In this document: positions 53,151 to 62,799 of the stretch, piece after piece
Numbering within the stretch: the stretch's first letter is position 1
Layout: each line of letters starts with the position of its first letter
NCBI RefSeq assembly: GCF_029910215.1
Contig: NZ_CP110395.1
Span: 3,596,001-3,660,000, forward strand
Length of the DNA: 64,000 bases
Direction of reading: 5' to 3'
Source: Paraburkholderia sp. D15
GTDB lineage: Bacteria > Pseudomonadota > Gammaproteobacteria > Burkholderiales > Burkholderiaceae
The notes under the pieces: model-generated
What the model was told of the DNA's origin: nothing
Seen by the model: the letters and a program-made list of their open reading frames with translations, nothing else
Database searches by the model: none
Position numbers and translations under genes: made by a program

Positions 53151-54742
53151 TCAAACCGTTCCGCTCGATCGAATCGGCGGCTACCGCAACGCATAACTGG
53201 CGGCGCCGGCAGATTCTGCGCGCGGGCGCCTCCACGCTCGTGCTCGGCCTCGTCGCACCGCGTCTCGCGTGGGCCAGCTCGGTGCTCGGCGTGCGGGTCT
53301 GGCCGGCGCGCGACTACACGCGCGTGACGATCGAATCCGATCAGCCGTTGCAGAACGCCCAGCAACTGCTGCAGGGGCCGGACCGGCTGGTGGTCGACCT
53401 GAGCGGCCTCGATCTCGACCAGGCATTGAAGGATCTGGTGTCGAAGATCACGCCGAACGATCCGCAGATTTCGTCGGTGCGGGTCGGCCAGTATCAGCCG
53501 CACGTGGTGCGCATGGTGTTCGACCTGAAGGGTTCGGTGAAGCCGCAGGTGTTCACGCTGCCGCCGGTCGGCGCGTACAAGTACCGGCTGGTGTTCGACC
53601 TGTATCCGGCAGTCGCACCCGATCCGCTGATGGACCTGCTCGCGCAGAGCGAGCGCAAGCAGCAGACGTTGAACGACACGCCCCAGCCTCCGCCGCCGGC
53701 CACGCTCAGCGGCCCCGGCACGACGCCGCCCACGGCCGACAACAGCGAGGCGTTTTTCGAGCGCTACGCACAGAACGGCGCGCAGAACGGCGGCGGCATG
53801 TCGAACGGCGTGCCGCGTCCGCCGGTGCACGTCGCGCCGACGCCGATGCCGCCGATCATCGGCAAGAACACGCCGACATCGCCGGTAGCGCCGCCCGCCG
53901 CGATCGCACGCAACAAGGGCAACGCGGGCAACGCGGGCAACAGCGGCGGCAGCACGCTGGGCACGGACGACGACAACGGCGGCGACGATACCTACGCGTT
54001 CACCGCGCCCAAATCCGGCAAGAGCAACACGGTGCGGCTGCTGACCGTCGCGATCGATCCGGGTCACGGCGGCGAGGACCCGGGCGCGATCGGCGGCTCG
54101 GGCACGTACGAGAAACACGTCGCGCTCGACATCGCGAAGAAGCTGCGCGCGAAGATCGACGCCCAACCCAACATGCGCGCCATGATGACGCGCGACGCCG
54201 ACTTCTTCGTGCCGCTGAACGTGCGCGTGCAGAAGGCGCGGCGCGTCGGCGCGGACCTGTTCGTGTCGATTCACGCGGACGCGTTCACCACGCCGGAAGC
54301 GAAAGGCTCGTCGGTGTTCGCGCTGTCGGAGCACGGCGCGTCGAGCGCCGCCGCGCGCTGGATGGCGAACAAGGAAAACTCGTCGGACCAGATCGGCGGC
54401 ATCAACATCAAATCCGCCGATGCGACCGTCAACCGCGCGCTGTTCGATATGTCGACCACCGCGCAGATCCGCGATTCGATGCGCTACGGCAACTTCGTGC
54501 TGAAGGAAATCGGCGGCATCAACAAGCTGCACAAGGGCTCGGTCGAGCAGGCCGGGTTCGCGGTGCTGAAGGCGCCGGACATTCCGTCGATCCTGGTGGA
54601 GACGGCCTTCATCAGCAACCCGGACGAAGAGCGCCGCCTGAACGACGACGCCTACCGCGACAAGATGGCCGACGCGATCATGAACGGCATCAAGCGTTAT
54701 TTCGCGGCGAATCCTCCGCTCGCGAAGAATCGCATGACCTGA
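53132..54742 (+). CDS. amiC: N-acetylmuramoyl-L-alanine amidase (AmiC type), Tat signal
   Basis: A 536-residue periplasmic enzyme that cuts the peptide from the glycan during cell separation. A twin-arginine signal is visible (NWRRRQILRAGASTLVLGLVAPRLAWA). An AMIN domain (about 45-150) targets it to the septum, and a Pro/Asn/Gly-rich linker (about 190-300) follows. The catalytic Amidase_3 domain has the zinc ligands His312 (DPGHGGEDPG), Glu in YEKHVALDIA, His in SIHADAF and Glu in VETAFISN. The ATG has AGGAAAGG. Its 3' end overlaps the convergent EamA gene by 53 bp. Confidence 0.95.
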   Translation: MSRKMLIKPFRSIESAATATHNWRRRQILRAGASTLVLGLVAPRLAWASSVLGVRVWPARDYTRVTIESDQPLQNAQQLLQGPDRLVVDLSGLDLDQALKDLVSKITPNDPQISSVRVGQYQPHVVRMVFDLKGSVKPQVFTLPPVGAYKYRLVFDLYPAVAPDPLMDLLAQSERKQQTLNDTPQPPPPATLSGPGTTPPTADNSEAFFERYAQNGAQNGGGMSNGVPRPPVHVAPTPMPPIIGKNTPTSPVAPPAAIARNKGNAGNAGNSGGSTLGTDDDNGGDDTYAFTAPKSGKSNTVRLLTVAIDPGHGGEDPGAIGGSGTYEKHVALDIAKKLRAKIDAQPNMRAMMTRDADFFVPLNVRVQKARRVGADLFVSIHADAFTTPEAKGSSVFALSEHGASSAAARWMANKENSSDQIGGINIKSADATVNRALFDMSTTAQIRDSMRYGNFVLKEIGGINKLHKGSVEQAGFAVLKAPDIPSILVETAFISNPDEERRLNDDAYRDKMADAIMNGIKRYFAANPPLAKNRMT

Positions 54743-55622
54743 GCGTGCGCGGCGAAAGCCGCTCGACGACCCAGCCGCCGAACACGTTCACGGCGAGCCC
54801 TGCCATCACCAGCAGCGCGCCGGCCACCTGCACGGCCGACAGCCGCTCGTCGAGAAACAGCGACGCCGACGCCAGTCCGACGATCGGCACCAGCAACGAA
54901 AACGGCGCGACCTGGCTTGCCGGGTAGCGCGACAGCAGACGGCTCCACAAGCTGTAGCCGATCAGCGTCGCGATGAAGGCCAGATAGACGATCGCGAAAA
55001 TCGAGGTCGCGCTGATGTTGGACAGCGCCGCCGCCATCCGCCGCGGCCCTTCGAGCGCGTAAGACAGCGCGAAGAACGGCAGCGGCGGAATCATGTTGCC
55101 CCACACCACGAGGCCGAGCAGATCGACCTTGCCCACTTTCTTCGTGACGATGTTGCCGAGCGCCCACGAGCAGGCGGCGCATAGCGTGAGGACGAAGCCG
55201 GCGAGCGTCATCGCGTGGCCGCCTTGCAGGCCGATCACCGCAAGCCCGGCCGCCGCGATCAGCAAACCGACGAGGTTCGGCAGGCGGAAGCGCTCGTGCA
55301 GGAACAGCGCGGCGAACATCAGCGTGAAAAACGCCTGTGCTTGCAGAACCAGCGAGGCAAGGCCGGCCGGCATGCCGACGTACATGGCCGAGAACAGGAA
55401 CGCGAACTGGCCGAGCGAGATCGTCGCGCCATACGCGATGAGCCAGCGCCACGGCAGCTTCGGCCGTTTGACGAAAAACGCCGCGGGAATCGCGACCAGC
55501 GTGAAGCGCAGCGCGCCGAGCAGCATCGGCGGGATACCGTGCAGGCCGACCTTGATCACCACGAAGTTGACGCCCCACGCCACCACGACGACGAGCGCGA
55601 GCAGCAAATCCTTCGGCGACAT
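54690..55622 (-). CDS. EamA/DMT-family transporter
   Basis: A 310-residue inner-membrane exporter with ten predicted helices in two EamA repeats: WGVNFVVIKVGLHGIPPMLLGALRFTLVAIPAAFF and SWALGNIVTKKVGKVDLLGLVVWGN begin the halves. FVVIKVGL and APFSLLVPIVGLASASLFLDERLSAVQVAGALLVMAGL are typical. The set suggests amino acid or metabolite efflux, but no substrate can be assigned. ATG 55622 has GGAG 8 bases upstream. The final ~50 bases lie antisense to the end of amiC. Confidence 0.92.
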   Translation of the reverse strand: MSPKDLLLALVVVVAWGVNFVVIKVGLHGIPPMLLGALRFTLVAIPAAFFVKRPKLPWRWLIAYGATISLGQFAFLFSAMYVGMPAGLASLVLQAQAFFTLMFAALFLHERFRLPNLVGLLIAAAGLAVIGLQGGHAMTLAGFVLTLCAACSWALGNIVTKKVGKVDLLGLVVWGNMIPPLPFFALSYALEGPRRMAAALSNISATSIFAIVYLAFIATLIGYSLWSRLLSRYPASQVAPFSLLVPIVGLASASLFLDERLSAVQVAGALLVMAGLAVNVFGGWVVERLSPRTLRSCDSSRAEDSPRNNA

Positions 55623-55809
55623 GCCGGTCTCCAATCGATTGTTCGATCCGGCAGTTTAGCGGACGCGGCATGGGAAGGCCGGCGAGCGCGCCGCGCCGTC
55701 GCCATCGACGTCGCCATCGACGTCACCGTGGCTACCGTCGCCATGGCGGCCGCCGCAGTAAAATCATCCATCGAGCACCATTCCAACCCCATCCCAGCCG
55801 AGCCTGCCC

Positions 55810-56685
55810 ATGTCTTCCTCGATCAAAGCAGTCCTCAAACCGCATCTGCGCGACGTCGGCAGTCTGAGCGTGCGGCGCGTGCTGCCCGCCATGGCCGCGC
55901 GTCTGATCGGTCCGTTCATCTTCTTCGATCACATGGGTCCGGCCACGCTCGCACCCGGCGTCGGACTCGACGTGCGGCCACATCCGCATATCGGCCTTGC
56001 CACCGTCACGTATCTGTTCGAAGGCGCGATCATGCATCGCGACAGTCTCGGCTCGGCGCAGAAGATCGTCCCCGGCGACGTCAACTGGATGACCGCCGGA
56101 CGCGGCATCGTCCATTCCGAACGCACGCCGGACGAAGACCGCGCGAGCGGCCTGACCATGCACGGCATCCAGACCTGGGTCGCGTTGCCGCTCGACGACG
56201 AAGAGGTCGAGCCGTCGTTCGCGCATCATGCCGCCGACACGCTGCCGGTCGTCGAGCGCAATGGCGTGACGCTGCGCGTGATCGCGGGCACCGCGTTCGG
56301 CGCCACCTCGCCGGTCGCGACGTTTTCCGGCACGCTGTACGTCGCCGCGGAATTCGCGGCGGGCGGCGCCTTCGCGCTCGAACCGGAACACGAGGAACGC
56401 GGCGTGTATCTGGTGGACGGCGATCTGGAAATCGACGGCACGCCGCTCGAAGCCGGTCAGATGGCGGTACTCGCGCTCGACGAAACCGTCACGCTCGCCA
56501 GCACCCACGGCGCGCGCGTGATGCTGCTCGGCGGCGAGAAGCTGGACGGCGAGCGTTTTATCGAATGGAATTTCGTCGCGAGTTCGCGCGAGAAGATCGA
56601 AGCGGCAAAGCTCGCGTGGACCGCTCAGGAGATGGGCAAGGTGCCGGGCGAAACCGAATGGATTCCGCTGCCGGAGCGTAAGTAG
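55810..56685 (+). CDS. Pirin-family protein
   Basis: A 291-residue bicupin. Metal ligands of the N-terminal cupin lie in VRPHPHIGLATVTYLFEGAIMHRDSLG and RGIVHSERTPDE (His, His, His and Glu expected). GLTMHGIQTWVALP and LYVAAEFAAGGAFALEPEHEERGVYLVDGDLEID follow. Some pirins are quercetin dioxygenases or affect pyruvate dehydrogenase; the role here is unknown. It is divergent from the EamA gene and separated by a short GTCGCCATCGAC repeat near 55700. Confidence 0.92.
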   Translation: MSSSIKAVLKPHLRDVGSLSVRRVLPAMAARLIGPFIFFDHMGPATLAPGVGLDVRPHPHIGLATVTYLFEGAIMHRDSLGSAQKIVPGDVNWMTAGRGIVHSERTPDEDRASGLTMHGIQTWVALPLDDEEVEPSFAHHAADTLPVVERNGVTLRVIAGTAFGATSPVATFSGTLYVAAEFAAGGAFALEPEHEERGVYLVDGDLEIDGTPLEAGQMAVLALDETVTLASTHGARVMLLGGEKLDGERFIEWNFVASSREKIEAAKLAWTAQEMGKVPGETEWIPLPERK

Positions 56686-56838
56686 GCAAAACAGGAGCAA
56701 GACGGAACGCATCAACGTACCGGCAGGGACGCACGGACGGCATAGCGGTACGGGCCGCGAGCGCATTCAGGGTATCGATATTGAATCCGCCGCGCCCGGC
56801 CCCACTTTATAAGACAACGTTTTATCGACGAGGACGCA

Positions 56839-57687
56839 ATGGACACCACTCTGGCCACTTTCGAACAGGACGTCATCACGGCGTCGACGCTGGCCCCCGT
56901 ACTGGTCGATTTCTGGGCGCCCTGGTGCGGCCCGTGCAAGTCGCTCGGGCCGATGCTGGAAAAACTCGAAGCCGAAGCCGGCGGCAAATGGAAACTCGTG
57001 AAGGTGAACGTCGACGAGAATCAGGAACTGGCCGCGCACTTCCAGGTGCGCAGCATTCCGCACGTCATGGCGTTCGCCGACGGCCGGCCGGTCGACCAGT
57101 TCGTCGGCGTGCTGCCCGAGGGGCAGTTGCGCGAGTTTATCGAGCGGCTGGTGCCGCAAGGCGCGGACGCCGCGCGTCTCGAAGCGCAGGCCGCGCTGGA
57201 AGACGGCCGCCGCGAGGATGCGTACGACGCGCTGCAAGCCGCCCTCGCCTATGACCCGGGCTTCGACGAAGCACGCATGGACCGCATCGAGATGCTGATC
57301 GAAGACGATCGTATCGACGAAGCGCGCAACGAGGTCGATCTGCTGTCGCCGAAAACCACGCAAGGGATCGACGATCGTTTCAACGCGATCAAGACGCGGC
57401 TCGACGCGGTGGATGCCGCCGCCGACCTGCCGCCCACGGACGCACTCGAAGCCCGCGTCGCCGCCCAGCCGGACGATCTCGAAGCGCGTTTCGATCTGGC
57501 CAGCGCGCTGATTGCGCATCGTAAATACGAAGGCGCGCTCGAACATCTGCTCGCGATCGTGCAACGCGACCGCACGTTCCGCGACGATATCGGCCGCAAG
57601 ACGATGTTGTCGGTGTTCGATCTCGCCGCGCATCAACCGCAACTGGTGTCGCAATGGCGGCGCAAGTTGAGCGCGTCGCTGTTTTAA
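56839..57687 (+). CDS. cnoX: Thioredoxin-TPR protein (CnoX/YbbN-like)
   Basis: A 282-residue cytoplasmic protein. A thioredoxin domain (1-110) carries an active WCGPC (Cys30, Cys33), unlike E. coli CnoX, where the first Cys is lost. It is followed by a YbbN-type TPR region (ARLEAQAALEDGRREDAYDALQAALAYDPGFDEARMDRIEMLIEDDRIDEAR through DLEARFDLASALIAHRKYEGALEHLLAIVQRD). Relatives act as holdase plus redox protection with chaperones; because the CxxC is intact, real thiol reductase activity is likely. The start ATG has GAGGACGCA upstream. Confidence 0.9.
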   Translation: MDTTLATFEQDVITASTLAPVLVDFWAPWCGPCKSLGPMLEKLEAEAGGKWKLVKVNVDENQELAAHFQVRSIPHVMAFADGRPVDQFVGVLPEGQLREFIERLVPQGADAARLEAQAALEDGRREDAYDALQAALAYDPGFDEARMDRIEMLIEDDRIDEARNEVDLLSPKTTQGIDDRFNAIKTRLDAVDAAADLPPTDALEARVAAQPDDLEARFDLASALIAHRKYEGALEHLLAIVQRDRTFRDDIGRKTMLSVFDLAAHQPQLVSQWRRKLSASLF

Positions 57688-57719
57688 ACCTGCAGGCGTC
57701 CAGGTAATACGCTGAAGAG

Positions 57720-57745
57720 GCGGTGGCCGTTCAAACGGCCGCCGC
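57720..57745. other. Hairpin between the thioredoxin-TPR gene and tcdA
   Basis: An 11-bp stem with one G-U pair (57720-57730 with 57735-57745) and a TCAA loop lies between the convergent genes. It lacks a T-run, so it may be a weak bidirectional terminator. Confidence 0.5.
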
Positions 57746-57786
57746 ATTCCGCTTCAAACAGCCGGCGTTAATTCAAACCTTCCGCC

Positions 57787-58641
57787 TTACCCCGCCTGCT
57801 TGCCCAACGCCCGCAACACATGCGCGGCGGCGGCAAACCCAAAGCTCGCCGTCACGCACACGCTCGAACCGAAACCCGCGCAATTCAACCCGACCGGTCC
57901 CGTATGACCCGGCGACGTGCTCACGTGCTCCGCTTCCTCATCGATATCGTTGACGGCGGCTTCCGGATAGATCAGCGGTTCGTCCGAATACACCGCGCTC
58001 ACCTTGAACTTCGCCTTCGGGCCACGCGGAAAACCATGCTGCTTGCGCAACTGGCCGCGCACTTTCGAGAGCAACGGGTCCTGAATCGTCAGCGCGAGAT
58101 CGTCGATGCGAATGCGCGTTGGATCGAGCTGGCCGCCCGCGCCGCCCACCGTGATCAACGGCTGCCCACGCTCGACGCACCACGCGATCAATGCGGTTTT
58201 GGTGCGCACGCTGTCGATCGCGTCGATCACGTAATCGAACCCGCCGCCGAGCGTCGCGGCGAAATTGTCGGGCTCGACGAAGTCTTCGATCAGCCGCACG
58301 TCGCAATACGGATTGATCGCCGCGATGCGTTCGGCCATGGCCTCGACCTTCGGTTTTCCGTAGTTGCCGTCGAGCGCGTGGATCTGCCGGTTAGTGTTGC
58401 TCTCGGCGACGTTGTCGAGATCGATCAGCGTCAGCCGGCCGATCGCGCTGCGCGCAAGCGCCTCGGCCACCCACGAGCCCACCCCGCCGATGCCGATCAC
58501 CGCGACGTGCGCGGCCTCGAACGCGGCCAGCGCGGGTGCGCCATACAGACGCGCGATGCCGCCGAAGCGCCGCGCGCGGTCGGCGGTTTCATTCCCGTCG
58601 AGGCTGGTAGTAAGATCGGTTGGCGCGGTGGTGCTGGACAT
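57787..58641 (-). CDS. tcdA: tRNA cyclic t6A synthase (CsdL/TcdA)
   Basis: A 284-residue E1-like ATP enzyme that closes the t6A base into its cyclic form. The ThiF-type nucleotide loop is VAVIGIGGVGSWVAEALARSAIGRLTLIDLDNVAESNTNRQIHALDGNYGKPKVE, followed by DYVIDAIDSVRTKTALI and the later VSAVYSDEPLIYPEA pattern that distinguishes TcdA from ThiF/MoeB. With tsaE it provides two steps of t6A chemistry in the same window, though the loci are not linked. The ATG is at 58641. Confidence 0.93.
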   Translation of the reverse strand: MSSTTAPTDLTTSLDGNETADRARRFGGIARLYGAPALAAFEAAHVAVIGIGGVGSWVAEALARSAIGRLTLIDLDNVAESNTNRQIHALDGNYGKPKVEAMAERIAAINPYCDVRLIEDFVEPDNFAATLGGGFDYVIDAIDSVRTKTALIAWCVERGQPLITVGGAGGQLDPTRIRIDDLALTIQDPLLSKVRGQLRKQHGFPRGPKAKFKVSAVYSDEPLIYPEAAVNDIDEEAEHVSTSPGHTGPVGLNCAGFGSSVCVTASFGFAAAAHVLRALGKQAG

Positions 58642-58874
58642 GATGGCGGGGCTCGGTGAAATTCAGGCAGAACGGAAAAACGCGCCGCCCGGGCGGACGC
58701 AGCCGGTATTTTGCCTGAACGCATCAATCCCTATCGCCGCAAGGGTGACTCAGAACAAACGTGTCGCGAGAAGGCGCAATACACTTCGATGCACGGCGCG
58801 AAGTCCTGTGTGGCCGCGCGCAAAGAATTTTCTCCCTGGCTATACTGATTGAACTGTAGCGTTCGCATAAGAAC

Positions 58875-59516
58875 ATGACCTCACTCGCCGACATTCGAAA
58901 AAACTATTCGCTGGGTTCTTTGGACGTTGCCGACATCGACCGCAACCCGTTTCGTCAGTTCGACACGTGGTTCGACCAGGCGGTCGCCGCCCAACTCCCC
59001 GAGCCGAATACGATGACGCTCGCCACGGTCGACTCGCGCGGCCGGCCGTCGGCGCGCATTGTGCTGATCAAAGCCGTCGACGAACGCGGCTTCGTTTTCT
59101 TCACCAATTACGAAAGCCGCAAGGGCCGCGAACTCGGCGCCAATCCTTACGCCAGCCTGCTGTTTTACTGGATCGAACTCGAACGCCAGGTGCGCGTCGA
59201 GGGCAGCATCGTTAAAACCAGCGCTGAAGAAAGCGATGCCTATTTCGCGTCGCGCCCGCTCGGTTCGCGCATCGGCGCATGGGCATCGAATCAGAGTCAG
59301 GTAATTGAAAGCCGCTCGCAGCTCGAAACGCGCGAACGCGAAATCAGCGCGCAGTATGGCGACGCGCCGCCGCGTCCGCCGCACTGGGGCGGTTATCGTT
59401 TGGTACCCGAAGCAATCGAATTCTGGCAGGGCCGGCCGTCGCGTCTGCACGACCGTCTGCTCTACACGCGTTCGAGCGAACACGGCGACTGGCAGATCTC
59501 CCGTCTGTCGCCCTGA
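58875..59516 (+). CDS. pdxH: Pyridoxine/pyridoxamine 5'-phosphate oxidase
   Basis: A 213-residue FMN enzyme that makes pyridoxal phosphate. The family pattern is complete: [107 protein letters not shown] and [17 protein letters not shown]. Length is standard. A TATACT -10 box lies at 58841 just upstream, without a clear -35. Confidence 0.97.
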   Translation: MTSLADIRKNYSLGSLDVADIDRNPFRQFDTWFDQAVAAQLPEPNTMTLATVDSRGRPSARIVLIKAVDERGFVFFTNYESRKGRELGANPYASLLFYWIELERQVRVEGSIVKTSAEESDAYFASRPLGSRIGAWASNQSQVIESRSQLETREREISAQYGDAPPRPPHWGGYRLVPEAIEFWQGRPSRLHDRLLYTRSSEHGDWQISRLSP

Positions 59517-59657
59517 AAAGGATTAGAACGCCGTGCGTGCGCCGCCAACGTAGCCGCGCGCGCCGGCCGGATGGCATCTCGCGGCATGGGAGTTGCGCCG
59601 CACGGGGCTGCGATCCACACAAGCTTTGCTTTAAATCAACGGACACGGAGAGATCAC

Positions 59658-60872
59658 ATGTTCTGGGAGAAGAAGCTGGCGCAGTGGGTGGAAGACGTTA
59701 AGACCAAGGCTAACCTGCCTGCAAGACTCGTCCTGTGGGACGGTCAGCAACATGACTTCGGGCAGTTCGCCGCGCCCCGGGTCACGCTACATGTCAAGAG
59801 CGCCACGGCGCTGCCCTATCTGCTCGAACCGAGCCTCGACAATCTCGGCGAGGCGTACGTGAAGGGCAAGATCGACATCGAGGGCAAGCTGTCGGACATC
59901 ATCAACATCGGCTATCAGCTCGCGCGCAGCACCGTCACCAGCGCGAGCAAGCTGGCGCGCGTGCGACGCTATTTCAATCACTCGAAAGCGTCGGACAAGA
60001 AGGCGATCCAGTATCACTACGACGTCTCGAACGAGTTCTACAAGCTGTGGCTCGACGAGAACATGGTGTACTCGTGCGCGTACTTCGAGAACGGCGACGA
60101 AGATCTCGCCACCGCGCAGATCAAGAAGATCGACCACATCCTCACCAAGATCCAGTTGCAGCCGGGGCAGCGTCTGCTCGACATCGGCTGCGGCTGGGGC
60201 GCGCTGGTGTTGCGCGCGGCGCAGAAGTTCGGCGCGCGCTGCGTGGGCGTGACGTTGTCGCAGAACCAGTTCGATCTTGCCACCGCGCGCGTGAAAGCGG
60301 CCGGGCTCGAAGACCGGATCGAGATTCGTCTGCAGGATTATCGCGACGTTGCCGGACAGTTCGATCGCATCACCAGCGTCGGCATGTTCGAGCACGTGGG
60401 CCGCAAAAATCTGCCGGGCTACTTCGAGAAGATTCGCGATCTGCTGGCCGACGACGGCATCGCGATGAATCACGGCATCACGTCGAGCGATTCGGACAGC
60501 GGCGAGACCGCGCTGGGCGGCGGCGAGTTCATCGACCGCTATGTGTTCCCCGACGGCGAACTGCCGCACATCAGCCTCGCGCTCGAAGCGATGCAGCGCG
60601 GCGGCCTCGAAGCGGTTGACGTCGAAAGCCTGCGCCGTCACTATGCGCACACGCTGGATTTGTGGGCCGACAATTTCGAGGCGCATGCGGACGAAGCCCG
60701 CAAGCTCGTCGACGACGAAAAATTCCGCATCTGGCGCGTGTACCTCGCCGGTTGCGCGTATGCGTTCGAAACCGACGATGTCTCGATCTACCAGGTGGTG
60801 TGCCGCAAAGCCGGCCGCAGCGCGAAAACCTTGCCGTGGTCGCGCCGCTATATGTACGACAAACCGCTGTGA
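59658..60872 (+). CDS. cfa: Cyclopropane-fatty-acyl-phospholipid synthase
   Basis: A 404-residue enzyme that uses S-adenosylmethionine to add a methylene bridge to membrane lipid double bonds, usually in stationary phase or acid stress. The methyltransferase core is LDIGCGWGALVLRAAQKFGARCVGVTLS. Other conserved blocks are QYHYDVSNEFYKLWLDENMVYSCAYF, SVGMFEHVGRKNLPGYF, GEFIDRYVFPDGELPHIS and LRRHYAHTLDLW. The ATG at 59658 has CGGAGAG upstream; the open frame before it is not used. Confidence 0.94.
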   Translation: MFWEKKLAQWVEDVKTKANLPARLVLWDGQQHDFGQFAAPRVTLHVKSATALPYLLEPSLDNLGEAYVKGKIDIEGKLSDIINIGYQLARSTVTSASKLARVRRYFNHSKASDKKAIQYHYDVSNEFYKLWLDENMVYSCAYFENGDEDLATAQIKKIDHILTKIQLQPGQRLLDIGCGWGALVLRAAQKFGARCVGVTLSQNQFDLATARVKAAGLEDRIEIRLQDYRDVAGQFDRITSVGMFEHVGRKNLPGYFEKIRDLLADDGIAMNHGITSSDSDSGETALGGGEFIDRYVFPDGELPHISLALEAMQRGGLEAVDVESLRRHYAHTLDLWADNFEAHADEARKLVDDEKFRIWRVYLAGCAYAFETDDVSIYQVVCRKAGRSAKTLPWSRRYMYDKPL

Positions 60873-60947
60873 TCCGGTTGCGCCGCGGCGTCGTGCAGGA
60901 GCGGACGAACCGACGCGGCGCAACCTTGAACAGCAGGTCGACGATCG

Positions 60948-62264
60948 ATGGGTCAGAGCGGGACAAGTGAAGTAGAACAGGCCATGAGCGGCGCGTCGGA
61001 TGCGATGGATGCGACAGCGACATCCGACGCCGCGCAAGGTGAAGCCGTGCAGTTCGATCTGTTCGGCATGCCCGTCGAGCCACATGCCGGCGCGGGCGGC
61101 GATCAAGGTAACGTCAAAAGCCACGGCGAGCCGGCAGGGAAAACGCCGCGCACACGCGCCAGGACACGCGACGAAACCGGCCAGGCCACCACGCCCGCCG
61201 CCGAGCCACCCAAAAAACGCCGCAGCCGCGAAGTCCTCGCGGCGCCGCCCTCGCCCGAACTCCTCGCGCTCGCCGCCGCGTTGCCGCCGCAGATTCACCT
61301 CGGCACATCGACGTGGTCGTTCCCAGGCTGGAACGGCATCGTCTACGGCGACGAATACAGCAACAGCAAACTGTCCCGCGAAGGGCTCACCGCCTACGGC
61401 GCGCATCCGCTGCTGAAGACGGTCAGCATCGACCGGTCGTTTTATCAGGCGCTGACCGTCACCGAATACTTGCGCTATGCGCAGCAGGTGCCCGAGCACT
61501 TCCGCTTCATCGTCAAGGCGCCGATGACGATCACCGACGCCACCGTGCGCGCCGAACGCGGCGAGCCGGTCTCGCTGAACCCGTGCTTCCTGAACGCGCA
61601 GATGGCGATCGACGATTTCGTCACGCCGTGCCTCGAAGGCCTTGGCGCGAAGGCGGGCGCGCTGGTGTTCCAGCTCTCGCCGTTGCCGGATCAGATGCTC
61701 GCGCAGCCGGCGGTGTTCATCGAGCGTCTGGCCGAGTTTCTCGCCGCGCTGCCGACGCTGCCCGACGGCACCTGCTACGCGATCGAAATCCGCGATGCGA
61801 GTCTGTTGACGCCGCGCTTCATCCGCACGCTGAAGAACGCGGGCGTGCGCTATTGCGTGGGCATTCATGCGCGGATGCCGGACCCGCTACGCCAGGCCGC
61901 GGCGCTCGCGCTGCTGGACGGCGAACCGGCCGGGCCGCTGATCGTGCGCTGGAGTCTGCACGGCGGTTTCAAATACGAACAGGCGAAGGCCAAGTACGAG
62001 CCGTTCAATCAGCTGGTCGATCACGATCCGGCGACCCGCGCGTCGCTCGCCGAACTGGCCGCGCGCTACGCGCTGGCCGGCCAGCCGGTGGTGATCGCGA
62101 TCAACAACAAGGCGGAAGGGTCGGCGCCGTTAAGCTGCATGGAGCTGGCGCGGGAAATCATCGAGGCGTATGCGCGTCAGGCTCATGAACACGAGCATGA
62201 ACCTGATCACGACGGCCGCCGCGACCCGGAGGCCGCACCGCCCTCGCCGCTCACCCCGCCTTGA
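60948..62264 (+). CDS. DUF72 domain protein (YecE family) with long N-terminal extension
   Basis: A 438-residue protein. The first ~120 residues are low complexity (Ala/Thr/Pro/Gly), with PPKKRRSREVL just before the domain. The DUF72 core (about 120-410) reads IHLGTSTWSFPGWNGIVYGD, KTVSIDRSFYQALTVTEYLRYAQQVPEHFRFIVKAPMTIT, LVFQLSPLP and YCVGIHARMPDPLRQ, a TIM-barrel-like fold of unknown activity. DUF72 proteins are usually about 240-290 residues. The start could be ATG 60948 or ATG 60984. The 3' end overlaps the convergent msrA by 14 bp. Confidence 0.88.
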   Translation: MGQSGTSEVEQAMSGASDAMDATATSDAAQGEAVQFDLFGMPVEPHAGAGGDQGNVKSHGEPAGKTPRTRARTRDETGQATTPAAEPPKKRRSREVLAAPPSPELLALAAALPPQIHLGTSTWSFPGWNGIVYGDEYSNSKLSREGLTAYGAHPLLKTVSIDRSFYQALTVTEYLRYAQQVPEHFRFIVKAPMTITDATVRAERGEPVSLNPCFLNAQMAIDDFVTPCLEGLGAKAGALVFQLSPLPDQMLAQPAVFIERLAEFLAALPTLPDGTCYAIEIRDASLLTPRFIRTLKNAGVRYCVGIHARMPDPLRQAAALALLDGEPAGPLIVRWSLHGGFKYEQAKAKYEPFNQLVDHDPATRASLAELAARYALAGQPVVIAINNKAEGSAPLSCMELAREIIEAYARQAHEHEHEPDHDGRRDPEAAPPSPLTPP

Positions 62265-62799
62265 TCCGATGCGCGAACTTCTGCCGGAATTTCGCGACCT
62301 TCGGCGCCACGACGAACGAGCAGTACCCCTGATTCGGATGCTGCGCGAAATAGTTCTGATGATAGGCTTCGGCGGCCCAGTAATTGCCGTCTAGCGGCAG
62401 CACCTGCGTGACGATCTGGCCATCGTGAATACGCTGTTCGCCGAGTTCGCGAATCGCCTGCAACGCCGTTTCGCGCTGAGCTTCGCCATGCGTGAAGATC
62501 ACGGACCGATACTGCGTCCCGACGTCGTTGCCTTGCCGGTTCAACTGCGTCGGATCGTGGATCGCGAAAAAAATATCGAGAATCTCGCGGTAGCTGATCT
62601 TCGCCGGATCGAAGTCGACGTTGACGACTTCCGCGTGACCGGTCACGCCGTCGCACACCTGCTCGTAAGTCGGATGCTGGGTCTGGCCGCCCGCATAACC
62701 CGACTCCACCGCGTTCACACCGTCGACGCCCAGATACACCGCTTCGAGACACCAGAAACATCCGCCACCCAGGGTAGCGACTTCGCCTGTCTGACTCAT
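62251..62799 (-). CDS. msrA: Peptide methionine sulfoxide reductase A
   Basis: A 182-residue enzyme that reduces S-methionine sulfoxide in proteins with thioredoxin. The catalytic Cys14 lies in GGCFWC; ESGYAGGQTQHPTYEQVCDGVTGHAEVVNVDFDP, FFAIHDPTQLNRQGNDVGTQYRSVIF and AAEAYHQNYF are all typical. Only one further Cys is near the C-terminus (GYCSFVV). The ATG has AAGGAG. MsrB is not in this window. Confidence 0.96.
   Translation of the reverse strand: MSQTGEVATLGGGCFWCLEAVYLGVDGVNAVESGYAGGQTQHPTYEQVCDGVTGHAEVVNVDFDPAKISYREILDIFFAIHDPTQLNRQGNDVGTQYRSVIFTHGEAQRETALQAIRELGEQRIHDGQIVTQVLPLDGNYWAAEAYHQNYFAQHPNQGYCSFVVAPKVAKFRQKFAHRIKAG

Noticed and set aside
59787..61868. Open frame of 693 codons on the minus strand
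   Set aside because: It runs antisense through cfa and DUF72, has very high Arg/His/Ala content and no family features. It is a frame artefact of GC-rich DNA.
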